From: CAZHTS01 sp964535315
GTDB taxonomy: Bacteria > Chloroflexota > Anaerolineae > Anaerolineales > Anaerolineaceae
DNA: 64,000 nt
Assembly: GCA_964535315.1 (NCBI GenBank)
Contig: CAZHTS010000005.1
Coordinates: 36,967-100,966 of the forward strand
Direction of reading: 5' to 3'
Shown here piece after piece: positions 15,241-23,295 of the stretch (position 1 is the first letter of the stretch; every line of letters begins with the position of its first letter). Made by a program: the position numbers and the translations under genes. Under the pieces are notes generated by a model that saw only the letters and a program-made list of their open reading frames with translations, did no database searches and was not told the origin of the DNA.

Positions 15241-17544
15241 TTACTTCAGTTCACCGGCCGGCTTGTTGCTCTGCAAGAACGCCCAAACCAGGGCCCCAGC
15301 CATCGCAACCACGAGAATCACGGTAAACACATTGTACTCCATGCGCACGATGAGCGGCGCAGCCAGCAGGCTGACCATGTTCACCACTTTGATCATCGGG
15401 TTCAAGGCCGGGCCGGCGGTGTCCTTCAACGGATCACCAACCGTATCGCCTACCACACCCGCCTTGTGCCGCTCGGAGCCCTTACCCGTGTTGGCAACCA
15501 GGTCGCGCGGTTCGTCTTCAATGGCCTTCTTGGCATTGTCCCAGGCGCCACCCGCGTTCGACATGAACACCGCCAGCAACTGACCCGAGAGGATCACGCC
15601 CGCCAGGAAACCACCCAGCGCCTCAACCTGCAGCACCATGCCCACCAGCAACGGCATAACAACCGAGATGACGGCCAACGGCATCAGTTCTTTCTGCGCC
15701 GAGCGGGTCGAAATACCCACCACCCGGGCGTAATCCGGCTTGACTTTGCCTTCCATCAGGCCCGGGATGCGGAACTGGCGACGTACCTCTTCCACAATCT
15801 CGCCCGCCGCGCGGCTGACAGCGCGGATGCAGAGCGAGCTGAACAGCCAGGGCAAGGCACCGCCCAGCAAGAAGCCAATGAACACCTTCGTGTCTGAAAC
15901 ACGGATGGCTTCCAACACCGGCATGTTGGCCTGCAACTGAACGCGCGCCACGTCGGTAATAAAGGAAGCAAACAAACTGACGGCCGCGATCACCGCCGAA
16001 GCAATGGCGACGCCCTTGGTGATGGCTTTGGTCGTATTGCCCACCGCATCCAGGTCGGCCATGATCTGGCGCGCCTTGCGGGTGGTCTCATCGTCCATGT
16101 CATGCCAGGCCATCTCACCGATACCATTGGCGTTGTCCGAGATCGGGCCGTAAGAGTCCATGGCCACGTTGTTACCGGTGTGGCTGAGCATACCGATACC
16201 AATCATCGCCACCGCGTACAGGACGTACAACTCGCCATCGGCGCCGTAGATGATCAGCGCCAGCATGAACGAGATCGCCAGAACAACCAACGCCCACACG
16301 CTCGACTCCATGCCCACCGACAAACCGGAAAGAATGGTGGTCGCCGGACCGGTTTTGGTCGAGTTGACGATTTCCTTGACCGGGGAGCGCTTGGTCGAAG
16401 TGAAGTACGAGGTCAAGGGGTTGAAGGCCACCGCCAGACCCACGCCGATGGTGGTCAACATGCCCAGGCGCCAGTCACCCGCATAGGTAATCGCCACAAC
16501 GAAAGCCCACACCACCGTATTGACGCTCGACACTTCGTACGAGCGGAACATCGATTCTTCCGCATCGTGCGCCCGCAGGGCCTTGATCGGGAACTTCTCC
16601 CAAATGGGGACGGTGAAGGTACCCAGGATCGAGCTGATCACACCGATGCCACGGATAATCAGGGGGTAGACAATCCACTTCAGGCTGTGCGCCGGATCGG
16701 CCGAGATCAGGCTGAGGCCCAGGATCAACGCCGAAACGATGGTAACCTCGTAGGACTCGAAGATGTCTGCCGCCATACCGGCGCAGTCACCCACGTTGTC
16801 GCCCACCAGGTCGGCCACCACGGCCGCATTGCGCGGGTCGTCTTCGGGGATGTCTTTCTCAACCTTACCCACCAGGTCGGCGCCGACGTCGGCTGCCTTG
16901 GTGTAGATGCCGCCGCCCACGCGCATGAACAGCGCCAGCAGGGTGCCGCCAAAGCCAAAACCAAGCAGCGCATCGGGGGCCGCCTTGCCGAACACCATGA
17001 AGATCACCGTGCCGCCAAACAGCCCCAGGCCATCGGTCAGCATACCCGTCACCGTACCGGCATAATAGGCGATGGAGAGCGCCTCATTGAAACCGCGTCG
17101 AGCAGCAGAAGCAGCGCGCACGTTGGCCTGGATGGCCATGCGCATGCCCAACTGCCCAACCAGCAGCGAGAAAGTGGCACCCATAATGAAGGCAATGGTG
17201 CGGCCAATGGCGACGACCGTCTGAGCGCTGCCGGCGCCAAACTCTTCAACCGCTTCCTGGCTGGGGGGAACAACGTAGACGCTAAAGAACAAAGCGACGG
17301 CCAGAAAACCAATCGCCGGCAAAATCGTCCGGCGCTGCCGGTACAGATAGCTGTCGGCGCCGATGCGAATGGCATTCCAGACTTCCTGCATCTTTTCGGA
17401 GCCTTTGTCCTTTTTCATCACCGTACCGCGCAATAACCATGCATAAATCAGGCTAATGAACGCAGTAACCACGACGCCCAACACAGCTATTTGCTCAAAA
17501 GCATTCAAGCCATGCCGGGCAAGACCCAAAATATTTACATCCAT
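15241..17544 (-). CDS. hppA: Membrane-bound proton-translocating pyrophosphatase
   Basis: An integral membrane ion pump of 767 residues with about 16 hydrophobic segments that couples pyrophosphate hydrolysis to H+ export. The catalytic loop DVGADLVGKVEKDIPEDDPR, then VVADLVGDNVGDCAGMAADIFE, and the C-terminal DNAKKAIED and HKAGVVGDTVGDPLKDTAGPALN motifs are intact. The determinant motif reads GNTTKAITKG, with Lys where K+-dependent enzymes have Ala, so this is the K+-independent class. ATG 17544 is preferred over an in-frame codon at 17628 because GGAGG precedes it. Its promoter (TTGACA, 18 bp, TAAAAT) lies about 80 bases upstream, back to back with that of the ABC operon. Confidence 0.96.
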   Translation of the reverse strand: MDVNILGLARHGLNAFEQIAVLGVVVTAFISLIYAWLLRGTVMKKDKGSEKMQEVWNAIRIGADSYLYRQRRTILPAIGFLAVALFFSVYVVPPSQEAVEEFGAGSAQTVVAIGRTIAFIMGATFSLLVGQLGMRMAIQANVRAASAARRGFNEALSIAYYAGTVTGMLTDGLGLFGGTVIFMVFGKAAPDALLGFGFGGTLLALFMRVGGGIYTKAADVGADLVGKVEKDIPEDDPRNAAVVADLVGDNVGDCAGMAADIFESYEVTIVSALILGLSLISADPAHSLKWIVYPLIIRGIGVISSILGTFTVPIWEKFPIKALRAHDAEESMFRSYEVSSVNTVVWAFVVAITYAGDWRLGMLTTIGVGLAVAFNPLTSYFTSTKRSPVKEIVNSTKTGPATTILSGLSVGMESSVWALVVLAISFMLALIIYGADGELYVLYAVAMIGIGMLSHTGNNVAMDSYGPISDNANGIGEMAWHDMDDETTRKARQIMADLDAVGNTTKAITKGVAIASAVIAAVSLFASFITDVARVQLQANMPVLEAIRVSDTKVFIGFLLGGALPWLFSSLCIRAVSRAAGEIVEEVRRQFRIPGLMEGKVKPDYARVVGISTRSAQKELMPLAVISVVMPLLVGMVLQVEALGGFLAGVILSGQLLAVFMSNAGGAWDNAKKAIEDEPRDLVANTGKGSERHKAGVVGDTVGDPLKDTAGPALNPMIKVVNMVSLLAAPLIVRMEYNVFTVILVVAMAGALVWAFLQSNKPAGELK

Positions 17545-17628
17545 GCTGCCTCCAAGACTGTGGGGGGATAATAAGAGACCGGGTTTTTTCCGGGAACGTC
17601 CTGACCAGACAACAAAACAATACCGCAA

Positions 17629-17658
17629 ATTTTACCCCAAAGGACTGATTTATGTCAA
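17629..17658 (-). promoter_or_regulatory. Sigma70-type promoter of hppA
   Basis: On the minus strand, TTGACA (17658-17653), an 18-base spacer and TAAAAT (17634-17629). The predicted start is about 17622, giving a leader of about 78 bases to the ATG at 17544. Confidence 0.65.
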
Positions 17659-17702
17659 TCAAAAAGTCTAGATTAGTGTTTGATTAGAGTTAGGAGAAGC
17701 TA

Positions 17703-17731
17703 TTGAATTACGCTTTTGCTTGTTGTATAGT
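17703..17731 (+). promoter_or_regulatory. Sigma70-type promoter of the Gld-type ABC operon
   Basis: TTGAAT (17703-17708), exactly 17 bases, TATAGT (17726-17731). The predicted leader is about 100 bases to the ATG at 17837. The surrounding 292-base divergent gap is A/T-rich compared with the coding DNA and holds nothing else I can identify. Confidence 0.65.
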
Positions 17732-17836
17732 GTTATGCGGCTCTATTGAGCCCTTTTGGTGTCAATTATGCCTGAGAAGCTGTCTTCTCAAGCGCATTTT
17801 TATCGCTGTTTTTCAGTATCCTTTAAGGAGAAGTCA

Positions 17837-18823
17837 ATGATTCGCGTCAATAATCTGACCAAAGATTACGGTTCACGACGCGCCGTCAACGAACTGACGT
17901 TCGATGCAAAAAAGGGCGAGGTAGTAGGTTTCCTCGGCCCCAACGGCGCGGGCAAAACCACAACGATGCGCATCCTGACCGGCTATATGCCGCCTACGTC
18001 AGGAACGGTTGAAATTGGCGGATACGATATTATCGAGAACTCGCTCGAAGTCCGCCGCCTGGTGGGTTATCTGCCAGAAACCGTGCCGCTGTACCCAGAA
18101 ATGAGCATTTACGAGTATCTGGAGTACATGGGCAATTTGCGTAAAGTGGCCAATCTCGAGGATCGCATCTATGAAGTCCTCGAGCTCGTTCATATGGGAG
18201 ATCGCGCCGAGAGCTATATCGGCAATCTGTCCAAGGGTATGCGCCAGCGTGTTGGCCTGGCCCAGGCCCTCATCCATAAACCCGAAGTGCTCATTCTGGA
18301 TGAACCCACAATCGGCCTCGATCCCGTCCAGATCATCGAGGTGCGCAACCTGATCCGTGATATTGGTCGCGAGCACACCGTTTTGCTCTCTACCCACATC
18401 CTGTCAGAAGCCCAGCAGTTGTGCAATCGTGTCCTCATCATTAACAAAGGCCGCATTGTGGCCGAGGACACCCCCGAACATCTGCAGGCCCGTCTGACCG
18501 GCGTGCAGCGCGTCACGCTGCGTGTACGCGGCGAGATCGATGAACTGGTCCCGCAGATTGCCGCCATTCCCGGTGTGACGAACGTCACCGTCAAAAACAA
18601 CGACAGCCTCGAATTCGAGACTGTACCCGGTGAAGATGCCCGCCCGCAGGTGGCGCGTACAGTCATCACAGCGCAATATGATTTGCTTGAGCTGCACCCG
18701 TCTTCGGTCAGCCTGGAAGACATCTTCTTACAGCTTACCCGCGACGAAGTCGGCGCCCCCGAAATGCCGGAGGAGCTGGAAGAACCGGTCGACACCACCC
18801 CTGAGCCTGTTGAGGAGGAGTAG
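17837..18823 (+). CDS. ABC transporter ATPase (GldA/NosF-like)
   Basis: A 328-residue ABC ATPase. Walker A is GPNGAGKTTTMRIL (residues about 38-51), the signature is NLSKGMRQRVGLAQAL, Walker B is VLILDEPTIGLDP and the switch His is in LLSTHIL. A C-terminal extension of about 100 residues (VTLRVRGEIDELVP onward) ends in an acidic Pro/Glu tail (PEELEEPVDTTPEPVEEE). The ATG at 17837 has AAGGAG seven bases upstream; the frame is open to 17756. It is followed by permease, GldG-like and DUF4340 genes with gaps of 1 to 6 bases, the layout of the GldA/GldF/GldG family. Gliding motility is not implied: this gene set is widespread in non-gliding bacteria and its substrate is unknown. Confidence 0.92.
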   Translation: MIRVNNLTKDYGSRRAVNELTFDAKKGEVVGFLGPNGAGKTTTMRILTGYMPPTSGTVEIGGYDIIENSLEVRRLVGYLPETVPLYPEMSIYEYLEYMGNLRKVANLEDRIYEVLELVHMGDRAESYIGNLSKGMRQRVGLAQALIHKPEVLILDEPTIGLDPVQIIEVRNLIRDIGREHTVLLSTHILSEAQQLCNRVLIINKGRIVAEDTPEHLQARLTGVQRVTLRVRGEIDELVPQIAAIPGVTNVTVKNNDSLEFETVPGEDARPQVARTVITAQYDLLELHPSSVSLEDIFLQLTRDEVGAPEMPEELEEPVDTTPEPVEEE

Positions 18824-18826
18824 GGT

Positions 18827-19558
18827 ATGCAAAACGTCTGGACGATCGCTCGTCGCGAGTTTAAACTTTACTTTATCAGCCCCATCGCTTATGCGGTGGC
18901 CTGTATGATCCTGCTCATCCTGGGGGTCATCTTTTACGCCAATCTGCTCAACGCCGTTTACCAGCAAAACGTCCCCGGCGTGCAGATCATCGTTGGCCCG
19001 CTGGTGACACTCTTCCTCTTCACCACGCCGGCCATCACCATGCGCTCGCTGGCCGAAGAACAACGCACCGGCACCCTCGAGCTGCTGCTGACTGCTCCGG
19101 TGCGCGATTGGGAACTGGTCCTGGGCAAATGGCTGGGTGGCGTCCTGTTCTACCTGGTCCTCATGCTGGTCACCTGGATCTACCCGATCATACTCAACCA
19201 GATGGTCAGCCCCGGCATCGACCAGGGCTTGTTAATCACCGGCTACCTGGGCCTCTTCCTGATGGCTTCGGCCTTTGTCGCCATCGGCGTTGCCATGTCC
19301 TCGCTCTTCAGCAACCAGATTGCAGCCTTTTTCGCCACGTTGGCCGTCCTGCTCGTCCTGTGGATGTTGGGCTTCCCGGCGCAGGCCATGGGCGGCGCAG
19401 GCAGTGAACTCCTGCGCTACCTGGATATGAGCGAGCATTTTTACAACACCTTCTACACCGGTATCATCGAACTGAAGGATGTCATCTACTATGTAAGTGC
19501 CTCCGCTCTGGCGCTTTTCTTAGGCACTGTTTCAATTGAAACCCGGAGGTGGCGCTAA
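18827..19558 (+). CDS. ABC-2 type permease (GldF/NosY-like)
   Basis: A 243-residue inner-membrane permease with six hydrophobic segments. It begins MQNVWTIARREFKLYFISPIAY, the amphipathic N-terminus typical of ABC-2 permeases, and contains the conserved TPAITMRSLAEEQRTGTLELLLTAPV-type cytoplasmic loop, which I quote in part: LAEEQRTGTLELLLTAPV. It starts 3 bases after the ATPase stop, with a GAGGAGG Shine-Dalgarno in the end of that gene. It pairs with the ATPase upstream and the GldG-like subunit downstream. Confidence 0.92.
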   Translation: MQNVWTIARREFKLYFISPIAYAVACMILLILGVIFYANLLNAVYQQNVPGVQIIVGPLVTLFLFTTPAITMRSLAEEQRTGTLELLLTAPVRDWELVLGKWLGGVLFYLVLMLVTWIYPIILNQMVSPGIDQGLLITGYLGLFLMASAFVAIGVAMSSLFSNQIAAFFATLAVLLVLWMLGFPAQAMGGAGSELLRYLDMSEHFYNTFYTGIIELKDVIYYVSASALALFLGTVSIETRRWR

Positions 19559-19559
19559 T

Positions 19560-21107
19560 ATGGACAGCGAACTTCGCCGTAAACTGGCCCCCTATGGCCT
19601 GTATCTTTCCCTGGTGGCTGCCATCCTGGCCGCCGGTTGGTTCATCGTCCAAAAAAGTTGGGATCTGCCCCTGCAAATCGCCCTGGGCGTCGTGGTGTTG
19701 GGTCTGGCCCTTGCGGCCTTTCTTGATCCCGGAAGCTTGCGCAAGGCGCTCACCGGCCGCCAGGCGCGCTATGGCAGCAATGCACTGATCATGACCCTGG
19801 CCTTTGTCGGCATTCTCATCGTCGTTAACTACCTGGTATACGGCAATTCCAGGCGCTGGGATCTGACCGAAAACAAAGAAAACACGCTGGCGCCCGAAAC
19901 GCTTGATACGCTTCAGCAGCTCAAACAGCCTGTGCTGGCCAAGGCCTTCTTTACCGTCAACTACCCCACCGATACGGCCAAAAAACTGCTGGAGAGTTAC
20001 AAATACAACAGCAACGGCCAGTTCGACTACAAATTTATTGATCCTGAAGCCGATCCGGTCGCGGCGCGCGAGGCCAAAATCGCCCGCGACGGCACCATCG
20101 TCGTCACCCTCGAAGATCGCCAGGAACAGCTCACCTATGCCAGCGAGCAGGAGCTCACCTCGGCCATCATCCGTCTGGCCAACCCCGGCAAACGGGCCGT
20201 TTATTTCCTCACCGGGCATGGGGAATACGCCCCCTCCAGCCAGGACGAGCGCAGCTACCAGCAGGCCGCCAACACGTTGACCGCCAAAAATTATACGATC
20301 AACACCCTCAACCTGATCACCAACCCCACCATCCCAGAAGATGCCCTGGCAATCGTCATCGCCGGTTATCTCAAGCCGCTGCAGGCCCAGGAAATCGAGC
20401 TGTTGAACGGCTTCCTGCAAAAGGGTGGGGCATTGATCGTCCTGGCCGAACCGCGCGTCACCACCGAACTGGGCGCCGAAACCGACCCGTTGGCCGCCTA
20501 TCTGGAGAAGAACTGGGGCATAACCCTGAATGATGATATCATCATCGACCCCAACGTCCAGCCGTCGATCGTGGCCGCCGCCAGCACCTATGAGAACCAC
20601 CCCATCACTCAAAAGCTACAAAGTATGGTCACCCTGTTCCCTTCGGCGCGCTCGATCAAAATGTCCGAACAGGCGCCCGACGGCATCACCCTGACCTCGC
20701 TGATTAAAACTTCCGACAACACCTGGGGAGAAACGGACATCGAGGCGCTTAAGAAAAATGAAGCGAAGCCCGACCAGGGCATCGACAACTTTGGCCCACT
20801 GACGCTGGCCGTGGCTGCGACCAACCAGCAAGCCAACACCCGCCTGGTGGTAATCGGCGACGCCGACTTTGCCAGCGATCAGAATTTTGCCCAGTACGGC
20901 AACGGCGACCTGATCGCCAATGTCATCGATTGGGGCGCTGGCCAGGATAACCTGATTAGCCTTACCCCCAAATCGCAGACGCAGCGTATGCTGATCTCGC
21001 CCAGCAAAACCGTCATGGGGCTGATCCTGTTGGGTTTGATCGTTCTGGCGGGTATCCCCATTTTGGCCAGCATCGTCGTCTGGCTCCAGCGCCGCCGGCA
21101 AGGGTAA
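19560..21107 (+). CDS. GldG-like ABC transport auxiliary protein
   Basis: A 515-residue protein with two N-terminal hydrophobic segments plus a third (ALIMTLAFVGILIVVNYLVY), a large extracytoplasmic domain and a C-terminal transmembrane helix (VMGLILLGLIVLAGIPILAS) followed by a basic tail. The extracellular domain begins with the NSRRWDLTENKENTLAPETLDTLQ-type segment; WDLTENKENTLAPET is the recognisable Gld hallmark (R-D-L-T-E-x-K-x-x-T-L). The FLTGHGEYAP and VLAEPR motifs of the GldG/ABC_transp_aux family follow. ATG 19560 has GGAGG 11 bases upstream, in the end of the permease gene. It belongs to the four-gene ABC operon. Confidence 0.9.
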   Translation: MDSELRRKLAPYGLYLSLVAAILAAGWFIVQKSWDLPLQIALGVVVLGLALAAFLDPGSLRKALTGRQARYGSNALIMTLAFVGILIVVNYLVYGNSRRWDLTENKENTLAPETLDTLQQLKQPVLAKAFFTVNYPTDTAKKLLESYKYNSNGQFDYKFIDPEADPVAAREAKIARDGTIVVTLEDRQEQLTYASEQELTSAIIRLANPGKRAVYFLTGHGEYAPSSQDERSYQQAANTLTAKNYTINTLNLITNPTIPEDALAIVIAGYLKPLQAQEIELLNGFLQKGGALIVLAEPRVTTELGAETDPLAAYLEKNWGITLNDDIIIDPNVQPSIVAAASTYENHPITQKLQSMVTLFPSARSIKMSEQAPDGITLTSLIKTSDNTWGETDIEALKKNEAKPDQGIDNFGPLTLAVAATNQQANTRLVVIGDADFASDQNFAQYGNGDLIANVIDWGAGQDNLISLTPKSQTQRMLISPSKTVMGLILLGLIVLAGIPILASIVVWLQRRRQG

Positions 21108-21113
21108 ACCACG

Positions 21114-21791
21114 ATGATCCGCCGCTCTACCTGGATTTTGTTGGCTGTCTTTGCATTGGGCCTTGCGCTGGTTTTTTACACGCAGAAAAACCCCGGCGTC
21201 CTGGGAACGACAGGCACCCCCACCGCAACGGTCATGCCCAAACTGGCCTTCGACCTGCCCTGGGAGGTCGTCACCAGCATAACCTACATCGATGCCCAGG
21301 GAAGTAAACTGGAACTACGTCGCAATGTGGGTGGCGCCTGGGAACTGGCCGGCGCTCCGCAGGACATCGTCAATCAGGGCGCCGTCATGCAGGCTTACAC
21401 CAGTCTGACCGGGTTGAGCACGCTCAATTCGCTCGACCCGGCCACCCAGCTGGAAGCCCTGGGCCTGTCGGCGCAAAGCCAGTCGATCACCCTCAAAGAT
21501 GCCGCTAACCACCAACAGGTGCTGCACATCGGCGACCAGACCCCCACTGGCAGCGGTTATTACGTGCAATTAGACGCCGCCCCTCCGGTGGTCGTCAGCC
21601 GCTATGCATTGGAAGACGTGCTCCAGAACTTGAAAGCGGAGAATATCAAGGCCGGTACGCCTGCGCCACAGGGTGAGCAGCCGCCCGTTGTGTCCACCGC
21701 CACAGTGGTTCCGGCGACCCCCACAACAGCTGCAACCCCGGCGGCAACAGCCACGGTCGCGCCACAGGCAAGCGCCACAACGCAGCCATGA
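21114..21791 (+). CDS. DUF4340 domain protein
   Basis: A 225-residue secreted or membrane-anchored protein. A signal-anchor (STWILLAVFALGLALVFY) is followed by a DUF4340-type domain with the pattern ITYIDAQGSKLELRRNVGGAWEL and SITLKDAANHQQVLHIGDQTPTGSGYYV. The C-terminal 45 residues are low-complexity Pro/Thr/Ala. DUF4340 proteins typically stand next to GldG-like subunits, exactly as here, and probably work outside the membrane with that transporter. It starts 6 bases after the GldG-like gene and is the last gene of the operon. Confidence 0.85.
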   Translation: MIRRSTWILLAVFALGLALVFYTQKNPGVLGTTGTPTATVMPKLAFDLPWEVVTSITYIDAQGSKLELRRNVGGAWELAGAPQDIVNQGAVMQAYTSLTGLSTLNSLDPATQLEALGLSAQSQSITLKDAANHQQVLHIGDQTPTGSGYYVQLDAAPPVVVSRYALEDVLQNLKAENIKAGTPAPQGEQPPVVSTATVVPATPTTAATPAATATVAPQASATTQP

Positions 21792-21829
21792 CAATCGTCA
21801 TATGGTTATAAAAAAGCTTGCTTTTTAGT

Positions 21830-21858
21830 TTGAAAAAGAGTATTCTGAAAACGATAGC
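21830..21858 (+). promoter_or_regulatory. Possible promoter of the primary sigma factor gene
   Basis: TTGAAA (21830-21835), 17 bases, GATAGC (21853-21858), 14 bases before the ATG at 21873. Just upstream, AAAAAGC-TT-GCTTTTT (about 21812-21826) could be a short terminator for the ABC operon. The -10 match is only partial. Confidence 0.35.
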
Positions 21859-21872
21859 TACGAGCAGGAGAT

Positions 21873-23150
21873 ATGCCGCTCTCAAACAAAACAACCAACT
21901 ATACCCCGCAAAGGGATTTCGGTAGCCCTATGGATGATGTCTTGATTCACGAGGTAGATGAGGACGAGGAATATCCAGCGATTGCACGATTGATTGAGGT
22001 CGGTCGCCAGAAATCCTACGTAACCATCGACGATATCTTGCACTTTTTCCCCGAGGCCGAACAGGACGTCGAGCAACTGGAAGAGGCGTTCGCGGCTCTG
22101 ATGAGTGCCGGGATTTCGTATGTAGAAGATACTACCTCGACCGATGAAGGCGTCGACGACGAACTGGCGCTGGAAGAAGAAGCCGAAGAAGAAAGCGCCG
22201 AGGATGCTCAAGAAATCTCTATCGACGATCTGGCCAACATTGACACAGACGACACCATTGGCCTGTATCTCAAAGAGGTCAGCCGTGTACCGCTGCTGAC
22301 CGCCGAAGAAGAAGTCGAACTGGCGCAGCGTATCGAGCGTGGTCGTATGGCGCGTGAAGAACTGGCACGCGGCAACGTCAGCAACCGCCGCCGCATGGAA
22401 TTGCGCCGGTTGATCGAAGATGGCTGGGCGGCGCGCGAGCATCTGATCACCGCCAACTCACGCCTGGTCATCAGTGTGGCCAAAAAATACATGGGCCGCG
22501 GTGTCCCCTTCCTCGATCTGATCCAGGAAGGCAACATCGGCCTGATCCGCGCCACCAAGAAATTCGACTACCGCCGTGGCCATAAGTTCAGCACGTACGC
22601 CACCTGGTGGATTCGCCAGGCCGTCACCCGCGCCATCGCCGACCAGGGCCGCACCATCCGCGTCCCGGTTCACATGGGCGACCAGATCAACAAACTGCTG
22701 CGTGTGCAGCACCAGTTGACCCAACGCCTGGGTCGCGAGCCATCCGTCGAAGAACTGGCCGACGCCCTGGAAGTTCCCCCCAAGAAGGTGGAAAACATGA
22801 TCCAGGTTGCCCGTCGCCCACTCTCGCTGGAAACGCCGACCGACGATGAAGAAGATTCTGTCCTGGGTGACTTCATCGAAGACGACGAGGCGCCCCCGCC
22901 CGACGACACCGCCACGTACAACCTGCTGCGCGAGCATCTGGAAGACGTGCTCAATACTTTACCGCCCCGCGAAGTGCGCATTCTGCAATTGCGCTACGGT
23001 CTGCTGGACGGTCAGGCCTACACCCTCGAAGAAGTGGGCCGCAAAATGGGCGTAACCCGCGAGCGCGTCCGCCAGATCGAGGCCCAGGCGCTCAGCCGTC
23101 TGCGCCACCCATCCATCCGGCGCAAACTGCGCGATTACCTGGGTGAATAA
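21873..23150 (+). CDS. rpoD: RNA polymerase primary sigma factor (RpoD/SigA)
   Basis: The housekeeping sigma factor, 425 residues. An acidic N-terminal region (ELALEEEAEEESAEDAQE) is followed by region 1.2 (DTIGLYLKEVSRVPLLTAEEE), region 2 including the -10 recognition helix (YATWWIRQAVTRAIADQGRT), region 3 (RVPVHMGDQINKLLRVQ) and region 4 with the -35 recognition helix-turn-helix (YTLEEVGRKMGVTRERVRQ). The ATG has AGGAG. The region 2.4/4.2 sequences are canonical, consistent with TTGACA/TATAAT-like promoters seen in the window. A near-perfect hairpin follows the stop. It is preceded by the ABC operon and followed by the TPR repeat protein. Confidence 0.96.
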   Translation: MPLSNKTTNYTPQRDFGSPMDDVLIHEVDEDEEYPAIARLIEVGRQKSYVTIDDILHFFPEAEQDVEQLEEAFAALMSAGISYVEDTTSTDEGVDDELALEEEAEEESAEDAQEISIDDLANIDTDDTIGLYLKEVSRVPLLTAEEEVELAQRIERGRMAREELARGNVSNRRRMELRRLIEDGWAAREHLITANSRLVISVAKKYMGRGVPFLDLIQEGNIGLIRATKKFDYRRGHKFSTYATWWIRQAVTRAIADQGRTIRVPVHMGDQINKLLRVQHQLTQRLGREPSVEELADALEVPPKKVENMIQVARRPLSLETPTDDEEDSVLGDFIEDDEAPPPDDTATYNLLREHLEDVLNTLPPREVRILQLRYGLLDGQAYTLEEVGRKMGVTRERVRQIEAQALSRLRHPSIRRKLRDYLGE

Positions 23151-23160
23151 ACGAACCAGA

Positions 23161-23195
23161 CAAGTCCCAGATTGGATGACCCAATCTGGGACTTG
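23161..23195 (+). terminator. Perfect 15-bp hairpin after rpoD
   Basis: CAAGTCCCAGATTGG (23161-23175), loop ATGAC, CCAATCTGGGACTTG (23181-23195). The tract after it (CTTGTACACACATTTTC) is only moderately T-rich, so termination efficiency is uncertain. Confidence 0.7.
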
Positions 23196-23246
23196 CTTGT
23201 ACACACATTTTCAAATCGCTTCACATAAATTACGCGCCGGAAAGAC

Positions 23247-23275
23247 TTGCATAATCCCCTGGATTGGTGCATACT
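23247..23275 (+). promoter_or_regulatory. Promoter of the TPR repeat protein gene
   Basis: TTGCAT (23247-23252), 17 bases, CATACT (23270-23275) with TG just before it. The predicted transcript begins near 23282, inside or next to the GGAGG ribosome-binding site (23282-23286), giving a leader of about 14 bases. Confidence 0.5.
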
Positions 23276-23295
23276 AAGGGTGGAGGCTGACTTCT

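Noticed and set aside
16102..17436. A 444-codon open frame on the plus strand opposite hppA
   Set aside because: It is the complement of a clear pyrophosphatase. Its product is His/Gln/Arg-rich without motifs, and no ribosome-binding site or promoter was seen.
19482..20612. A 376-codon minus-strand frame opposite the GldG-like gene
   Set aside because: It is a shadow of the real gene; the Gly/Asp/Val-rich translation shows no domain.
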